Positions 7,980 to 16,630 are shown, numbered from the stretch's first letter. The stretch is DNA of 64,000 nucleotides from Treponema sp. (GCA_009777335.1 WRMC01000004.1:1-64000); one strand, 5' to 3'. The notes: a model not told the origin generated them from the sequence alone. A program made the numbers and translations.

Positions 7980-8725
7980 GTCCCCTCGGGTAAGAAGAGC
8001 ATTTCGTGAGGGTATTCGGCGAGGGGCCGGGACTCCAGACCCCGCAGGGGGCCCGATGCGGTTCGGACTATGGATTTATTGAACTCGTGGACCTCCGGGT
8101 CTGAGAGGAACTCATCCAGGGGCATCCAGAGGCATTCGGCAAGTTCATTGGGGTCCATGTGAATCTCGGCGGACAGGGGGCTCAGGCGGCAGACAAAGTA
8201 GATGTCCGACTTGCCGTAGCGGTAGCCCTGCCAGTGGCGGAGGCAGGCCACATACTCAAAGCGGGTGTCTATCCCCGTCTCTTCTTTTACTTCCCGGATT
8301 ACCGCCTCCGCCAGTCCTTCCCCCTCCTGGAGGGCCCCGCCGGGGAGCTTGAGCCGCCGTCCCCCCGCGGCCCGGTAGCGTTCAGAAACCACCAGGAGCT
8401 GTCCTGCCTTGTCTATGACCACCCCGCCGGCCCCCACATAGTGGGTCGCATAGGGGGGGATCGTAGAGCCAGGTACCAGGGTCAGGGTCATCTGGATGAT
8501 ATCTTCCCGGGCATGATGAAAGACAAAGCCCGCTTCGGTGCAGCAGGAGATGAGCCGGGCCTGATCCCGTCTTAGCTCCAGCCACACCACCTTAATGCCC
8601 TGGTCCTTCCAGAGGGGGATGTTTTCGGCCAGGATGGGGCCGAAGTCGCCGTAATCGTAGTTCAGGGCTGCTGATTCTATGACAAGGCCCCCAAAGACAT
8701 TGGGTTTTCCTTCGATGGTGGTCAT
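7976..8725 (-). CDS. Nudix hydrolase with an N-terminal NUDT6-like pre-Nudix domain
   Basis: The protein has about 249 residues from the ATG at 8723-8725; a TTG 12 codons upstream overlaps the end of the dnaE2-like gene. Residues about 1-90 (beginning FGGLVIESAALNY and including KVVWLELRRDQARLISCCTEAGF and FHHARED) match the pre-Nudix region of NUDT6-type proteins. The Nudix box GGALQEGEGLAEAVIREVKEETGI near 132-155 has all canonical Gly/Glu positions and binds Mg for cleavage of a nucleoside diphosphate derivative. The substrate is unknown. The gene follows the polymerase gene closely on the same strand and may share its transcript, which would fit nucleotide-pool cleaning, but this is inference. 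Confidence 0.88.
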   Translation of the reverse strand: MTTIEGKPNVFGGLVIESAALNYDYGDFGPILAENIPLWKDQGIKVVWLELRRDQARLISCCTEAGFVFHHAREDIIQMTLTLVPGSTIPPYATHYVGAGGVVIDKAGQLLVVSERYRAAGGRRLKLPGGALQEGEGLAEAVIREVKEETGIDTRFEYVACLRHWQGYRYGKSDIYFVCRLSPLSAEIHMDPNELAECLWMPLDEFLSDPEVHEFNKSIVRTASGPLRGLESRPLAEYPHEMLFLPEGT

Positions 8726-8753
8726 GGCTCGATTATAAGGGCGGAAGGGAAGA

Positions 8754-11690
8754 CTAGGCAAGAGCTTGAATGCGGCTGAGCTCCAGCGAGAGGGCCCCCT
8801 GGTCGTCCATCACCCGGCCCTGGATGAGGAGGGGCCGCTGCTCAAAGAGCAGCTTGCTGTAGCGGTCGTAGATCTCGGGGAAGATCACCGTTTCGTAGAG
8901 GGCTGTTTCGTCTTCCAGGCTCAGGAAGCTCATGGTAAGGCCATCTTTGGTCCAGACCTCCTTTTGGGTCACCGGCCAGCCGACCATGCTGATCCTCCGG
9001 CCCAGGTGCTTTTGCAGATCGGCCCCCTTAACCCGGTCCCTCTGGGCCTGGACCGCTTCCTTCCAGAGAACCAGGGGGTGCTGTTTGCGCAGGAAGCCCA
9101 GGGCCTGGTACTCCCGCAGCAGGGTCTCGTGGCCGCCGGGGCTATAGGGGGCCTCCCTTTCCCGGGCTTCCAGCTGGGGGAAGAGTTCCCCCCTGGAGCT
9201 CTCGAGCTTCATGCTGGACATGCCCAGGAGCCTCCGGGCCTGGAGGGGCCGGCTGAGGCCCCCGGCTATGCTGTCAAAGACCCCCGCCGGGGCCAGGGCG
9301 GTGATATCATCCCTGCCCAATGCGATCCTCCGGCCCAGATCTTCCAGGGAGCTATAGGGCCCGCCCCTCTCCCGCTCATCCAAAAGGGCCCTTACCCCCC
9401 CGGCGGAGACCCCCTTTACGGCCATGAGGCCAATCACCAGGGCGGGCCTATCGCTCTGGCCGTAGTAATGCCAGCGGGAGCGGTTTACGTCGGGCCCCTG
9501 GGTTTCTATCCCCATCCGGCGGGCCTCGGAAATGTAGGCATGGGGACGGTAAAAACCCCCCTGGTTCGAGAGGACCCCCGCCATAAACTGGGGCCCGTGG
9601 TGGGTCCTTAGATAGGCCGCCTGGTAAGAGACCATGGCGTAGCTGGCCGAGTGGGGCTTGCAGAAGGAGTAGCCGTCGAAGCTCAGCATCATGGTCCAGA
9701 CCTTTTGGATGGTCTCTTCGGGGACGCCGTTCTGGCGGCAGCCCTCGAAGAACTGGGTCTCGTAAACCCTGAGGCGGGCCCCCCCGGCTTTCTTGGCGAT
9801 GACCTTTCGCAGTTTATCCGCATCGGCCTCGTTAAAGTCCGCCAGGGCGATGGCGGTTTTGCTCACATCCTCCTGGTAGCAGAGGATCCCGTAGGATTCC
9901 CCCAGGATATGATCCAGCCGGGGGTGGAGGCTTTCCCAGGCCCCCCCCTTAAGGCGCCGGACATACTCGTTGATAAATTTGTTGGCCGCCGGGCGGATTA
10001 TCGAGGAATGGATAACGATGTGCTCAAAATCGCCCACCCGGGTTTTCCGCTGGAGCTGCCTCATGGCGGGGGACTCGATATAGAAGACCCCCATGGTGTC
10101 CCCCCGGGCCAGGGCGGCTATGGTTTGCTTGTCCTCCTGGGGCAGCCAGGTGGTTTCATCGATGGTAATTCCCTGATCCCGTAAATCCTTGAGGGTGTCC
10201 CGGATCACCGCCAGGCTCCGGTTTCCCAGGAGGTCGATTTTTACGAAGCCCGCCGCTTCGGTCCCCTCCTTCTCCCAGCTGAGGAGGGGGTAGCTCTGAT
10301 CCGGGGGCCCGGCGGATTCTTCTATGGGAGCGTAGCGGCTGATCTTGTCGGGGGTAATCACCAGGCCCCCGCAGTGCATGCTGAGGCCCCGGGGGAGCCC
10401 CTCTATGCGCCGGGCCAGGGTCAGGATCTCTTCCCCGGCCTTCCCCTGGGTGATCTCCCCGTCGGCATAGCCATGGGCCTTGGCGGTCTCCCTCAGGGCC
10501 GAGCGGCGGCGGAAAAAGTTGTGGTTAGCCACCCGGGCGCAGTAGTCGGATCCGAACCTGGCGATGACTCCCTTGATAAGATCGTCCCGCTCGTCCCAGG
10601 CAAAGTCTATGTCTATGTCCGGGGGGTCAGGCCGGGCGAGGTTAAGGAAGCGCTCAAAGTAGAGGTTGTGCCGTATGGGGTCCACGTTGGTGATGCCCAG
10701 GGAGTAGGACACAATGGAGGCCGCTCCGGAGCCCCGGCCGCAGGTACGGTTCCCCGGGGCCATGTGGACGATGTCGTGGATCCGCAGAAAGTAGGGGGAA
10801 AAGCCCATGCTGTCTATGGTATGCAGTTCCTCTTCTATCCGGTTGATCTCGCAGTCCCCCAGTTCGCCGTAGCGCCGGGCCGCCCCCTCGTAGCAGCGCC
10901 GCCGGAGTTCCCCGCTGGGGTCCTCCCCATAGGAGGGAAAGATGAAGCCCTCAAAGAGATTGTCAAAGCGGCAGAGATCGGCGATCTCGGCGGCCCCCTG
11001 TTCTGCCTCGGGCCAGGAGCGGAGCCGGCCCTGGAGTTCCTGGGGGCTTTTATAGAGCCCCTCTGCTTCGCCCAGGCAGTCGGCGGGGGCCAGAGTGCCC
11101 AGGGTTTTGTTAAGGCCTATGGCCCGCATAAGGCGGTGTACGCTGTGATCCTCTTTGTCCAGGAAGATCACCGGGTGAAGCAGGGCCAGGGGGAGGCCCA
11201 GGGAGCGGCGGGCCCCCAGGCCCCCAAGAGAGGATGGATCTATGGCGGCGTAAAGATGTCCTACCTGGCCCTTTAGATCCCTTAAGATGCCCTGGTCTGC
11301 CGATGCCAGGACCAGCCCCTCCGAATCTTCTTTGAGCAGGGAGCAGAGCTTCTCCATGCCCCAGTCAGAGCCCTTCTTGTTCCGGCTGCTGAGGATCTCG
11401 CAGAGGCGGCTAAAGCCCCGGCGGTTTTGCACATAGCAATAGATGCCCTGCTCCCGGTGGAGGGCCGAGTCCTGGGCCTCGTATCGGGGGCTGAGGATGG
11501 CTCCTATGATGGGGCGGATCCCCCTTTCCTTGGCGGCTTCGATAAAACTGTGGACCCCATAGAGGCCGTTAAGGTCCGTGATGGCCGCAGTTTCTGCCCC
11601 CTCGGCGGCAGCCCTGTCCAGGAGGGTTTCGCAGCGGTGGACCCCGCAGAGGAAGGAGTAGGCACTGATAAAGGAGGGGAAGAGCTTCAT
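8754..11690 (-). CDS. dnaE2: DnaE2/ImuC-type error-prone DNA polymerase III alpha subunit
   Basis: A replicative-type polymerase of 978 residues, shorter than housekeeping DnaE (about 1150). The PHP domain opens MKLFPSFISAYSFLCG, where the metal-binding HxH of active PHP domains is replaced by SFIS, and AITDLNG lacks the usual His, so the PHP site looks dead. The polymerase site is intact: PDPPDIDIDF carries the two catalytic Asp and VKIDLLGN the third. A tail with an OB-fold (RISMVGWPVTQKEVWTKDGLTMSFLSLED) follows. The start is the ATG at 11688-11690, which overlaps the imuB stop as ATGA; the open frame extends 47 codons upstream but inside imuB. The pairing with an inactive Y-family protein marks it as the polymerase of a translesion mutasome. 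Confidence 0.92.
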   Translation of the reverse strand: MKLFPSFISAYSFLCGVHRCETLLDRAAAEGAETAAITDLNGLYGVHSFIEAAKERGIRPIIGAILSPRYEAQDSALHREQGIYCYVQNRRGFSRLCEILSSRNKKGSDWGMEKLCSLLKEDSEGLVLASADQGILRDLKGQVGHLYAAIDPSSLGGLGARRSLGLPLALLHPVIFLDKEDHSVHRLMRAIGLNKTLGTLAPADCLGEAEGLYKSPQELQGRLRSWPEAEQGAAEIADLCRFDNLFEGFIFPSYGEDPSGELRRRCYEGAARRYGELGDCEINRIEEELHTIDSMGFSPYFLRIHDIVHMAPGNRTCGRGSGAASIVSYSLGITNVDPIRHNLYFERFLNLARPDPPDIDIDFAWDERDDLIKGVIARFGSDYCARVANHNFFRRRSALRETAKAHGYADGEITQGKAGEEILTLARRIEGLPRGLSMHCGGLVITPDKISRYAPIEESAGPPDQSYPLLSWEKEGTEAAGFVKIDLLGNRSLAVIRDTLKDLRDQGITIDETTWLPQEDKQTIAALARGDTMGVFYIESPAMRQLQRKTRVGDFEHIVIHSSIIRPAANKFINEYVRRLKGGAWESLHPRLDHILGESYGILCYQEDVSKTAIALADFNEADADKLRKVIAKKAGGARLRVYETQFFEGCRQNGVPEETIQKVWTMMLSFDGYSFCKPHSASYAMVSYQAAYLRTHHGPQFMAGVLSNQGGFYRPHAYISEARRMGIETQGPDVNRSRWHYYGQSDRPALVIGLMAVKGVSAGGVRALLDERERGGPYSSLEDLGRRIALGRDDITALAPAGVFDSIAGGLSRPLQARRLLGMSSMKLESSRGELFPQLEAREREAPYSPGGHETLLREYQALGFLRKQHPLVLWKEAVQAQRDRVKGADLQKHLGRRISMVGWPVTQKEVWTKDGLTMSFLSLEDETALYETVIFPEIYDRYSKLLFEQRPLLIQGRVMDDQGALSLELSRIQALA

Positions 11691-12856
11691 GCCCCTGACT
11701 CCGCCGGAGCTTCCAGGGCCATGGCCCGCCGCAGGGCCCCCGCCCCGTAGCGGCCCTGGATGCTGTCGGCCGCCCTTTGCAGCAGGGCCTCCCTGGGGTC
11801 CTGGACCTCGAAGAGGTCCGGCTGGTAGCAAAGGGGCCCCAGGGTTTCCAGCCCCAGGCCCAGGGACCGGATCCTGATGCGCCGCTCTACTGTTTTGGCG
11901 TAGAGTGCTTCGGCGGCGGCGAAGATGTCCCGGTCCAGAACCAGGGGCTCCCTGGCCCGGGCCGAGGAGCGGACCTCAAGGCCGTCCCCGTAGACCACCG
12001 CCAGGCTTAGCTGCCGGGCCCCCAGTTTTTCGTTCCGCATCCGCAGCCCCCCCTCGCTTACCAGGGATGCCAGGGCGGCCCGGATGAGGGGGCCCTCGAT
12101 GATATCCTCCGGGAGATCCCGCCTGCTCCAGATCCGCCGCTCCCCCCCCTCTACGGGGGAGGAATCTATCCCCAGGGCATTGATCCGCAGAGAGGGACCC
12201 CCCTTGCCGAAGAGGGCCGCCGCCTCCCTGGGCGAGAGGAGGGCGACCTCGCCTATCTCTTTGATCCCCGTGGCTGCGGCGGTCCGCAGGAGGCCCCGTC
12301 CCATGCCGGGCAGGAGGCTGATGTTCTGGCGGGAGAGGAAGGAGGCCTCGTCTCCGGGGCGCACCTCGATGAGCCCCGCGGGGCGGATGGCCCTGCTTGC
12401 CACCTTGGTGACCAGCTTGTTGGTGGCCGTGGCCAGGGCTGCCCTGATCCTGAGACGGTCCAGGATCTCATGCTGGACCCGGCAGACGCAGTCCGCCGGG
12501 GGGCCAAAGAGCCCCTGGGTGCCGGTGATGTCCAGGAAGATGTTTCCGGCCCCGTCGTTCTGCCAGGCCGGGGCGTAGCGGTCTATGACCTTTTCGAGGA
12601 CCTCATTGGCCCTATGGCAGGCCGCCGGGTTGGGGGCCACCAGGATGAGATCCTTTACCAGGGCCTGGGCCGCCGCCAGGGGCATGCCGGGCTGGATGTT
12701 TTGGCGTATCCCCTCGGGGGAGACATCCCAGGCCAGGGCCCGGCCCCCGCTGGAGGCGGCGATGACGTAGGGGCGCCCCCGGAGGAAGGGATCTTCCAGG
12801 GCCGCCACCGCCGCCCGGAAGCCAATGATGTTTAGATGGGCCACCGCCTGTGCCAT
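11687..12856 (-). CDS. imuB: ImuB-like, catalytically degenerate Y-family polymerase subunit
   Basis: The protein has 389 residues with a Y-family fold. Where active DinB proteins have HxDxDxFFAxVE, this one has AHLNIIGFRAAVAAL (6-20), and where they have SxDExFLD it has GAGNIFLD (102-109). All three catalytic acids are thus missing. The palm, HhH region (LLPGMGRGLLRTAAATGIKEIGEVALLS) and little-finger region are kept. QPDLF at 345-349 fits the beta-clamp-binding pentapeptide. This is the ImuB pattern: a scaffold that brings DnaE2 to the clamp. The ImuA/RecA-like partner of other phyla is absent. Its ATG lies 6 bases after a candidate -10 with no Shine-Dalgarno sequence, so the message is probably leaderless. 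Confidence 0.88.
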   Translation of the reverse strand: MAQAVAHLNIIGFRAAVAALEDPFLRGRPYVIAASSGGRALAWDVSPEGIRQNIQPGMPLAAAQALVKDLILVAPNPAACHRANEVLEKVIDRYAPAWQNDGAGNIFLDITGTQGLFGPPADCVCRVQHEILDRLRIRAALATATNKLVTKVASRAIRPAGLIEVRPGDEASFLSRQNISLLPGMGRGLLRTAAATGIKEIGEVALLSPREAAALFGKGGPSLRINALGIDSSPVEGGERRIWSRRDLPEDIIEGPLIRAALASLVSEGGLRMRNEKLGARQLSLAVVYGDGLEVRSSARAREPLVLDRDIFAAAEALYAKTVERRIRIRSLGLGLETLGPLCYQPDLFEVQDPREALLQRAADSIQGRYGAGALRRAMALEAPAESGA

Positions 12857-12862
12857 ACTATA

Positions 12863-12891
12863 ATACTATACAAATGTATAGTATAGGTCAA
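12863..12891 (-). promoter_or_regulatory. imuB promoter with embedded 22-base inverted-repeat operator
   Basis: On the minus strand -35 TTGACC (12886-12891) and -10 TAGTAT (12863-12868) are 17 bases apart. The inverted repeat with 9-base arms ATACTATAC and GTATAGTAT around a 4-base centre covers 12863-12884, filling the spacer and -10. The same core recurs at 14781-14796. A bound repressor here would block polymerase, as LexA does in other phyla. The -35 overlaps the stop codon of the upstream XRE gene. Which protein binds is unknown; the XRE protein is the obvious candidate. Confidence 0.75.
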
Positions 12892-13214
12892 GAGAAGGAA
12901 TTGCTTTTTTCGGCACTAATTTCGTTGCTGGCGGCCCGCAGGAATTTATCAAACTGCTCAAGCAGGGCCTCGTGAATCTGGGAGGCCCTTAGGTTGGGGT
13001 AGCTTTCCATGTAAAAAAGGGCGGGGGCTTCCAGGCCCAGGGCTTCGGCGAGGCGTTCTATCATTTTAAATGAGGGGGTCCGGCTTTCGGATTCTATCAT
13101 GGCAATATAGGTGGGGGAGGTATTTACAATCTCAGCTAATTTTTCCTGGGTCAGCCCAAGGGCTTTACGATGCGTTTTTAGGTTAGATGCCAGTACAGCC
13201 TTTAAGTGTATCAT
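12888..13214 (-). CDS. XRE-family helix-turn-helix transcriptional regulator
   Basis: A 108-residue DNA-binding protein. The HTH at residues 8-62 includes LKTHRKALGLTQEKLAEIV, TSPTYIAMIESESRTPSFKMIERLAEALGL. The short tail (63-108) has no S24/LexA peptidase signature, so it cannot self-cleave like LexA. It ends immediately upstream of imuB on the same strand, and its last codons overlap the imuB -35. It may therefore regulate the imuB/DUF72 inverted repeats and perhaps itself. No strong Shine-Dalgarno sequence is seen before its ATG at 13212-13214. The 139-base gap upstream (13215-13353) is A+T-rich and must hold divergent promoters, but no clear -35/-10 pair stands out. Confidence 0.85.
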   Translation of the reverse strand: MIHLKAVLASNLKTHRKALGLTQEKLAEIVNTSPTYIAMIESESRTPSFKMIERLAEALGLEAPALFYMESYPNLRASQIHEALLEQFDKFLRAASNEISAEKSNSFS

Positions 13215-13353
13215 TATTGGAGCCTACAACTAATGGAGTAAGAATAAACCTTTAGCTGGTAGGATAACATGAACTAATTGCATAATATTCTATTATGAGC
13301 TAAGCTTTTTATACTATTTATGGGTATGGTACCGAGCACTAAAGGCGAAAAGT

Positions 13354-14013
13354 TTGCATAGCCCAACATTGAAAAAAACAATGGGGATGGGGGCCTCGGC
13401 CCTCGCTTTCATTGCATCCCTCTGTTTTGCCCTTTCCCTGACTATCCTTTTGGTCCATGGCGGGACCGGAGCCGCCGGGATCTTTTTTTACCTCTCCAGC
13501 ATCCTTTCAAGCTTGAGCTTTAGCATCCTCGTCTATGCCTTTATGATCGCTTCCCGGTACGAAGACAGGGCCCTCTCTGTCCTCTCATTTATTATTTCCC
13601 TTATTCATCTAATTAACATGATCCTCTTTTTCCACCTCCAGTATAGCGATTTTGTGCTCTATCTATTCCCGGTGGAACGGCTCTTCCTCTCCGATTATCT
13701 TCATTTTTCCTTTTTTACCGACACCTTCTTTTTTGGCTACCTGCTTATTTCATTTGCCCTGGTCTTTCTGGGCCCCACCCTGCACCCCCAGACCCGTACC
13801 CAAAGGGTCCTGCGGGTTTTTATGTACGGGCATTTTTTATTTGGCTTCCTGGTCCTCTTTAGTTTTTTTTACCTCCCCGGGAAGGAGGGCTTTAAGGACA
13901 TGACCAAGGCGGCCCTGATCATTATGATAGGCCAATGCCTGTACAGCATGATCCTATGGGTTCTGGCCCTGGACTACTTCCGGACCAAGCCCCTGGGCAA
14001 GGAGCTGCTTTAG
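13354..14013 (+). CDS. Uncharacterised polytopic membrane protein
   Basis: The family was not recognised. The protein has 219 residues with about six or seven hydrophobic segments, roughly 14-34, 42-66, 75-93, 97-105 (weaker), 122-143, 155-175 and 184-205, joined by short polar loops such as ASRYEDRA and HPQTRTQR. It is rich in Phe, Leu and Ser. The start is uncertain: a TTG at 13354 has AAGG 8 bases upstream, while an ATG at 13381 has no clear ribosome-binding site. It is divergent from the XRE gene, and its last 60 bases overlap the convergent DUF72 gene, so it lies inside the repair-gene neighbourhood. No function is proposed. Confidence 0.7.
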   Translation: MHSPTLKKTMGMGASALAFIASLCFALSLTILLVHGGTGAAGIFFYLSSILSSLSFSILVYAFMIASRYEDRALSVLSFIISLIHLINMILFFHLQYSDFVLYLFPVERLFLSDYLHFSFFTDTFFFGYLLISFALVFLGPTLHPQTRTQRVLRVFMYGHFLFGFLVLFSFFYLPGKEGFKDMTKAALIIMIGQCLYSMILWVLALDYFRTKPLGKELL

Positions 14014-14772
14014 GGTCTCCGCGTTCTTTACCGCCTTGCCCCTGGAATGGTTATTAAAATAGATGATCACCCTGTCGGCCTGGAGGATGATCTGGGTGAG
14101 CCGGGCGGCGGTGGTTTGAAGCTCACTGTCGGAGTAGAGGTAATCGTAACGGGTCGTGGCGGTGCTTTCGGGGCCCCACCACTGCTCCTTGTTCCGGCCA
14201 TGGAGGCGGAAATAGGCCAGGGGGGCCGTGACCACGTCGAGCTTGGGGGGAAGGTTTGCCAGGTCCGGCATATCCAGGCCCGTGAGGGTCACCGACCGTT
14301 CCCGCAGGCCCTCAATGACCCGGTCGTTGAACCATTCGGCGTTCCGGAACTCCAGGGCCGAAGGGATTCCCTTAAAAGCCTCGAGGATCTTTCCCAGATA
14401 ACGGCGCCTGTCTTCGGTGTAATGAAAGGAATAGGGGAACTGAAAGAGAACCGCCTCGAGCCGGCCTGACTGGAGCAGGGGCTCTATGGCGGTGATATAG
14501 GTCTTGGCATGGTCCTGCCAGGCGGCGGGATCAATCCGGTGGGTCAGTAGGTCGTTGGCCTTGATGGCAAAGCTAAGGGCGGGAGCCTCATCCAGCATCC
14601 TGGCTATGTTGGCGGCCTTGGGCATGGAGTAGTAGGTGTAGTTTATCTCCACCGTGTCAAAACGGGCGGCGTATAAGCTAAGGAAGTCCTCCCGCCTGGT
14701 TCCCTCGGGGTAGACCGGGCCTATCCAGTCATTGTATGAGTAGCCGCTTGTTCCTATTAAGATTTCAGCCAT
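13954..14772 (-). CDS. DUF72 (YecE-like) family protein
   Basis: The protein has 272 residues with the DUF72 landmarks: ILIGTSGYSYNDWIGPVYPE (4-23), FDTVEINYTYYSMP (38-51), FQFPYSFHYT (about 111-120), LEFRNAEWF (about 138-146) and YFRLHGRN (about 186-193). The fold is a TIM-barrel; the biochemical role of the family is not established. The ATG at 14770-14772 has no Shine-Dalgarno sequence. It follows 5 bases after a -10-like box whose promoter spacer contains the same inverted repeat as imuB. This suggests induction together with the mutasome, perhaps as a damage-response gene. The 3' end overlaps the convergent membrane-protein gene by 60 bases. Confidence 0.9.
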   Translation of the reverse strand: MAEILIGTSGYSYNDWIGPVYPEGTRREDFLSLYAARFDTVEINYTYYSMPKAANIARMLDEAPALSFAIKANDLLTHRIDPAAWQDHAKTYITAIEPLLQSGRLEAVLFQFPYSFHYTEDRRRYLGKILEAFKGIPSALEFRNAEWFNDRVIEGLRERSVTLTGLDMPDLANLPPKLDVVTAPLAYFRLHGRNKEQWWGPESTATTRYDYLYSDSELQTTAARLTQIILQADRVIIYFNNHSRGKAVKNAETLKQLLAQGLGPEVVQGQNP

Positions 14773-14777
14773 AATTC

Positions 14778-14806
14778 ACCCTATACAAATGTATAGTATG
14801 TTTCAA
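14778..14806 (-). promoter_or_regulatory. DUF72 promoter with the imuB-type inverted-repeat operator
   Basis: Minus strand -35 TTGAAA (14801-14806) and -10-like TAGGGT (14778-14783) are spaced by 17 bases. CTATACAAATGTATAG at 14781-14796 is identical to the core of the imuB element. The flanking CTCTTGA is shared too. The gap from -10 to ATG is 5 bases (6 at imuB), so both genes look leaderless. The same 106-base region is upstream of the divergent ABC exporter genes, which could also be affected. Confidence 0.7.
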
Positions 14807-14878
14807 GAGAAAGCAAGGTATTCCTCCTGGTACCATTACGAGTATTGAAAATAAAGAAGAGAAAAAATATGATGAGCC

Positions 14879-16630
14879 ATGAAGGTTAAGCTTTCTTCGT
14901 TCTTAAAACCCTACCGGCTCTTTGTCATCCTGGCCCCCCTCATGATGGCCCTCGAAGTGTTCATGGATCTTTTACAGCCCGCCTTCATGGCCACCGTGGT
15001 AAATGACGGCATCTTGGGGGGTAACATGGAGGTCATTCTGCAGACCTCCCTAAAGATGTTCGGTGCCGCCCTCATCGGCATGGCGGGGGGCTTTGGCTGC
15101 ACCATCTTTGCCACCATCTCGGCGATGAACTATGGGGCCGATTTACGGGGGGCCCTCTTTAGGAAAACCGGAGAATTCTCCTTCAGCGAAATCGATTCCT
15201 TTTCTACGGGCTCCCTGGTAACCCGGCTTACCAATGATGTGACCCAGCTTCAGAACCTGGTGGCCATAGCCCTGCGTATGTTTGTCCGTTCCCCCCTTCT
15301 GTGCTTTGGGGGAATCTTCATGGCCCTCTCTATCAGCTTCCGTTACGGGTTCATCCTTTTGGTCAGCATCCCTATTCTCTTTTTAATCATTGCCCTGGTG
15401 TACAAAAAAATTACCCCCCTCTTTTCGGCCATGCAGAAAAAGCTGGACCGACTCAATGCGATCCTCCAGGAAAACCTGGCGGGGGTGAGGGTCATTAAGG
15501 CCTTTGTCCGGGGGGAACACGAAAAGAGGCGCTTTAACGAGGCCAACGACGATCTGACCAATACGAGCCTGGCGGCCATGAGGATCATCGCCATAGTCCA
15601 GCCGGTGATGATGATAGTGATGAATGCGGTGGTTATTGCCGTGATCTACATAGGGGGCTTCCAGATCCAGGCCCTGGAGATGAGGGTAGGGGACGTGATG
15701 GCCGGCATCTCCTATATGACCCAGATCCTCATGAGCTTTATGATGCTGGGCATGGCCTTTGCCATGATCTCCCGGGCCAAGGTAAGTGCCGGAAGGGTCA
15801 GGGAGGTCCTGGAAACCGATGCCTCCATAAAAGACGGCCCCATAAACGAAGAAATTAAACGGGGCGAGATCGTCTTTGAAGATGTCTTTTTTTCCTATGC
15901 CGGCGGTTCGGGGGATCCGGTCCTAAAGAATCTCTCCCTCCGCATAGAAGCCGGTGAACATGTGGGGATCCTCGGGTCCACCGGGGCGGGAAAGAGCTCC
16001 CTGGTGGGCCTTATCTCCCGGTTCTACGACACCACCGGGGGCCGGGTCCTGGTGGACGGGATCGACGTGAGGGACTATACCCTTAGCTCCCTTAGATCCC
16101 AGATTGGGGTGGTCTTGCAAGAGGCGGTCCTCTTTAGCGGCTCCATCGCCGAGAACATCGCCTGGGGGAAGACCGATGCCGGGGATGATGAACTCAAAGC
16201 GGCGGCCCAGGCAGCTCAGGCCGATGATTTTATCTCCGCCATGGATGAGGGCTATGACTCTGTTCTAAGCCAGGGGGGCCTGACCCTTTCGGGGGGCCAA
16301 AAACAGCGGACCAGCATAGCCAGGGCCCTGGTGAAGAAACCCAAGATCCTGATCATGGATGACTCTACCTCGGCCCTGGACCTGGGGACCGAGCGGAGGC
16401 TTAATGATGCCATAGCTGCTAGCTACACCCAGGGAACCCGGGTGACCATAGCTCAGCGGATCTCCTCGGTGATGAACACCGACCGGATCTATGTGATGAA
16501 CGACGGCGAAATTGCCGCGGCGGGGACCCACGATGAGCTATTGAGGGGGAGCGAAATTTACCGGGATATATTCGAATCCCAGATGGGGAAGGGGATGCTC
16601 CCGGAGTTTAATCCCCAGGGGGCCAGCTAA
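14879..16630 (+). CDS. ABC exporter half-transporter with degenerate ATP site
   Basis: A membrane exporter subunit of 583 residues: six TM helices (about 15-305) followed by an ATPase domain. Walker A is GSTGAGKSS (about 364-372) and the signature LSGGQKQR (about 470). Walker B reads LIMDDST, with Asp495 where active subunits have catalytic Glu. The switch His is also replaced: VTIAQRIS has Gln526. This subunit therefore supplies a non-hydrolysing site. It overlaps the next gene by one base (TAATG), and the partner has the complete residues. The pair matches the asymmetric heterodimeric multidrug/lipid exporter type (TM287/288, BmrCD). Substrate is unknown. Confidence 0.93.
   Translation: MKVKLSSFLKPYRLFVILAPLMMALEVFMDLLQPAFMATVVNDGILGGNMEVILQTSLKMFGAALIGMAGGFGCTIFATISAMNYGADLRGALFRKTGEFSFSEIDSFSTGSLVTRLTNDVTQLQNLVAIALRMFVRSPLLCFGGIFMALSISFRYGFILLVSIPILFLIIALVYKKITPLFSAMQKKLDRLNAILQENLAGVRVIKAFVRGEHEKRRFNEANDDLTNTSLAAMRIIAIVQPVMMIVMNAVVIAVIYIGGFQIQALEMRVGDVMAGISYMTQILMSFMMLGMAFAMISRAKVSAGRVREVLETDASIKDGPINEEIKRGEIVFEDVFFSYAGGSGDPVLKNLSLRIEAGEHVGILGSTGAGKSSLVGLISRFYDTTGGRVLVDGIDVRDYTLSSLRSQIGVVLQEAVLFSGSIAENIAWGKTDAGDDELKAAAQAAQADDFISAMDEGYDSVLSQGGLTLSGGQKQRTSIARALVKKPKILIMDDSTSALDLGTERRLNDAIAASYTQGTRVTIAQRISSVMNTDRIYVMNDGEIAAAGTHDELLRGSEIYRDIFESQMGKGMLPEFNPQGAS

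Noticed and set aside
10374-11276. Open frame of 300 codons opposite dnaE2
   Set aside because: The minus-strand polymerase has family motifs throughout; the opposite product is low-complexity Gly/Pro/Val sequence.
11691-11831. N-terminal extension of the DnaE2-like protein
   Set aside because: It is Gly/Pro-rich, codes imuB in another frame, and the ATG at 11690 overlaps the imuB stop in the common ATGA arrangement.
11687-12856. Active DinB polymerase IV
   Set aside because: The catalytic Asp, Asp and Glu positions are Asn, Gly and Asn, and the gene is next to dnaE2, as expected for ImuB.
12888-13214. LexA
   Set aside because: The protein is a short XRE-type HTH with no S24 peptidase domain or Ser-Lys catalytic pair.
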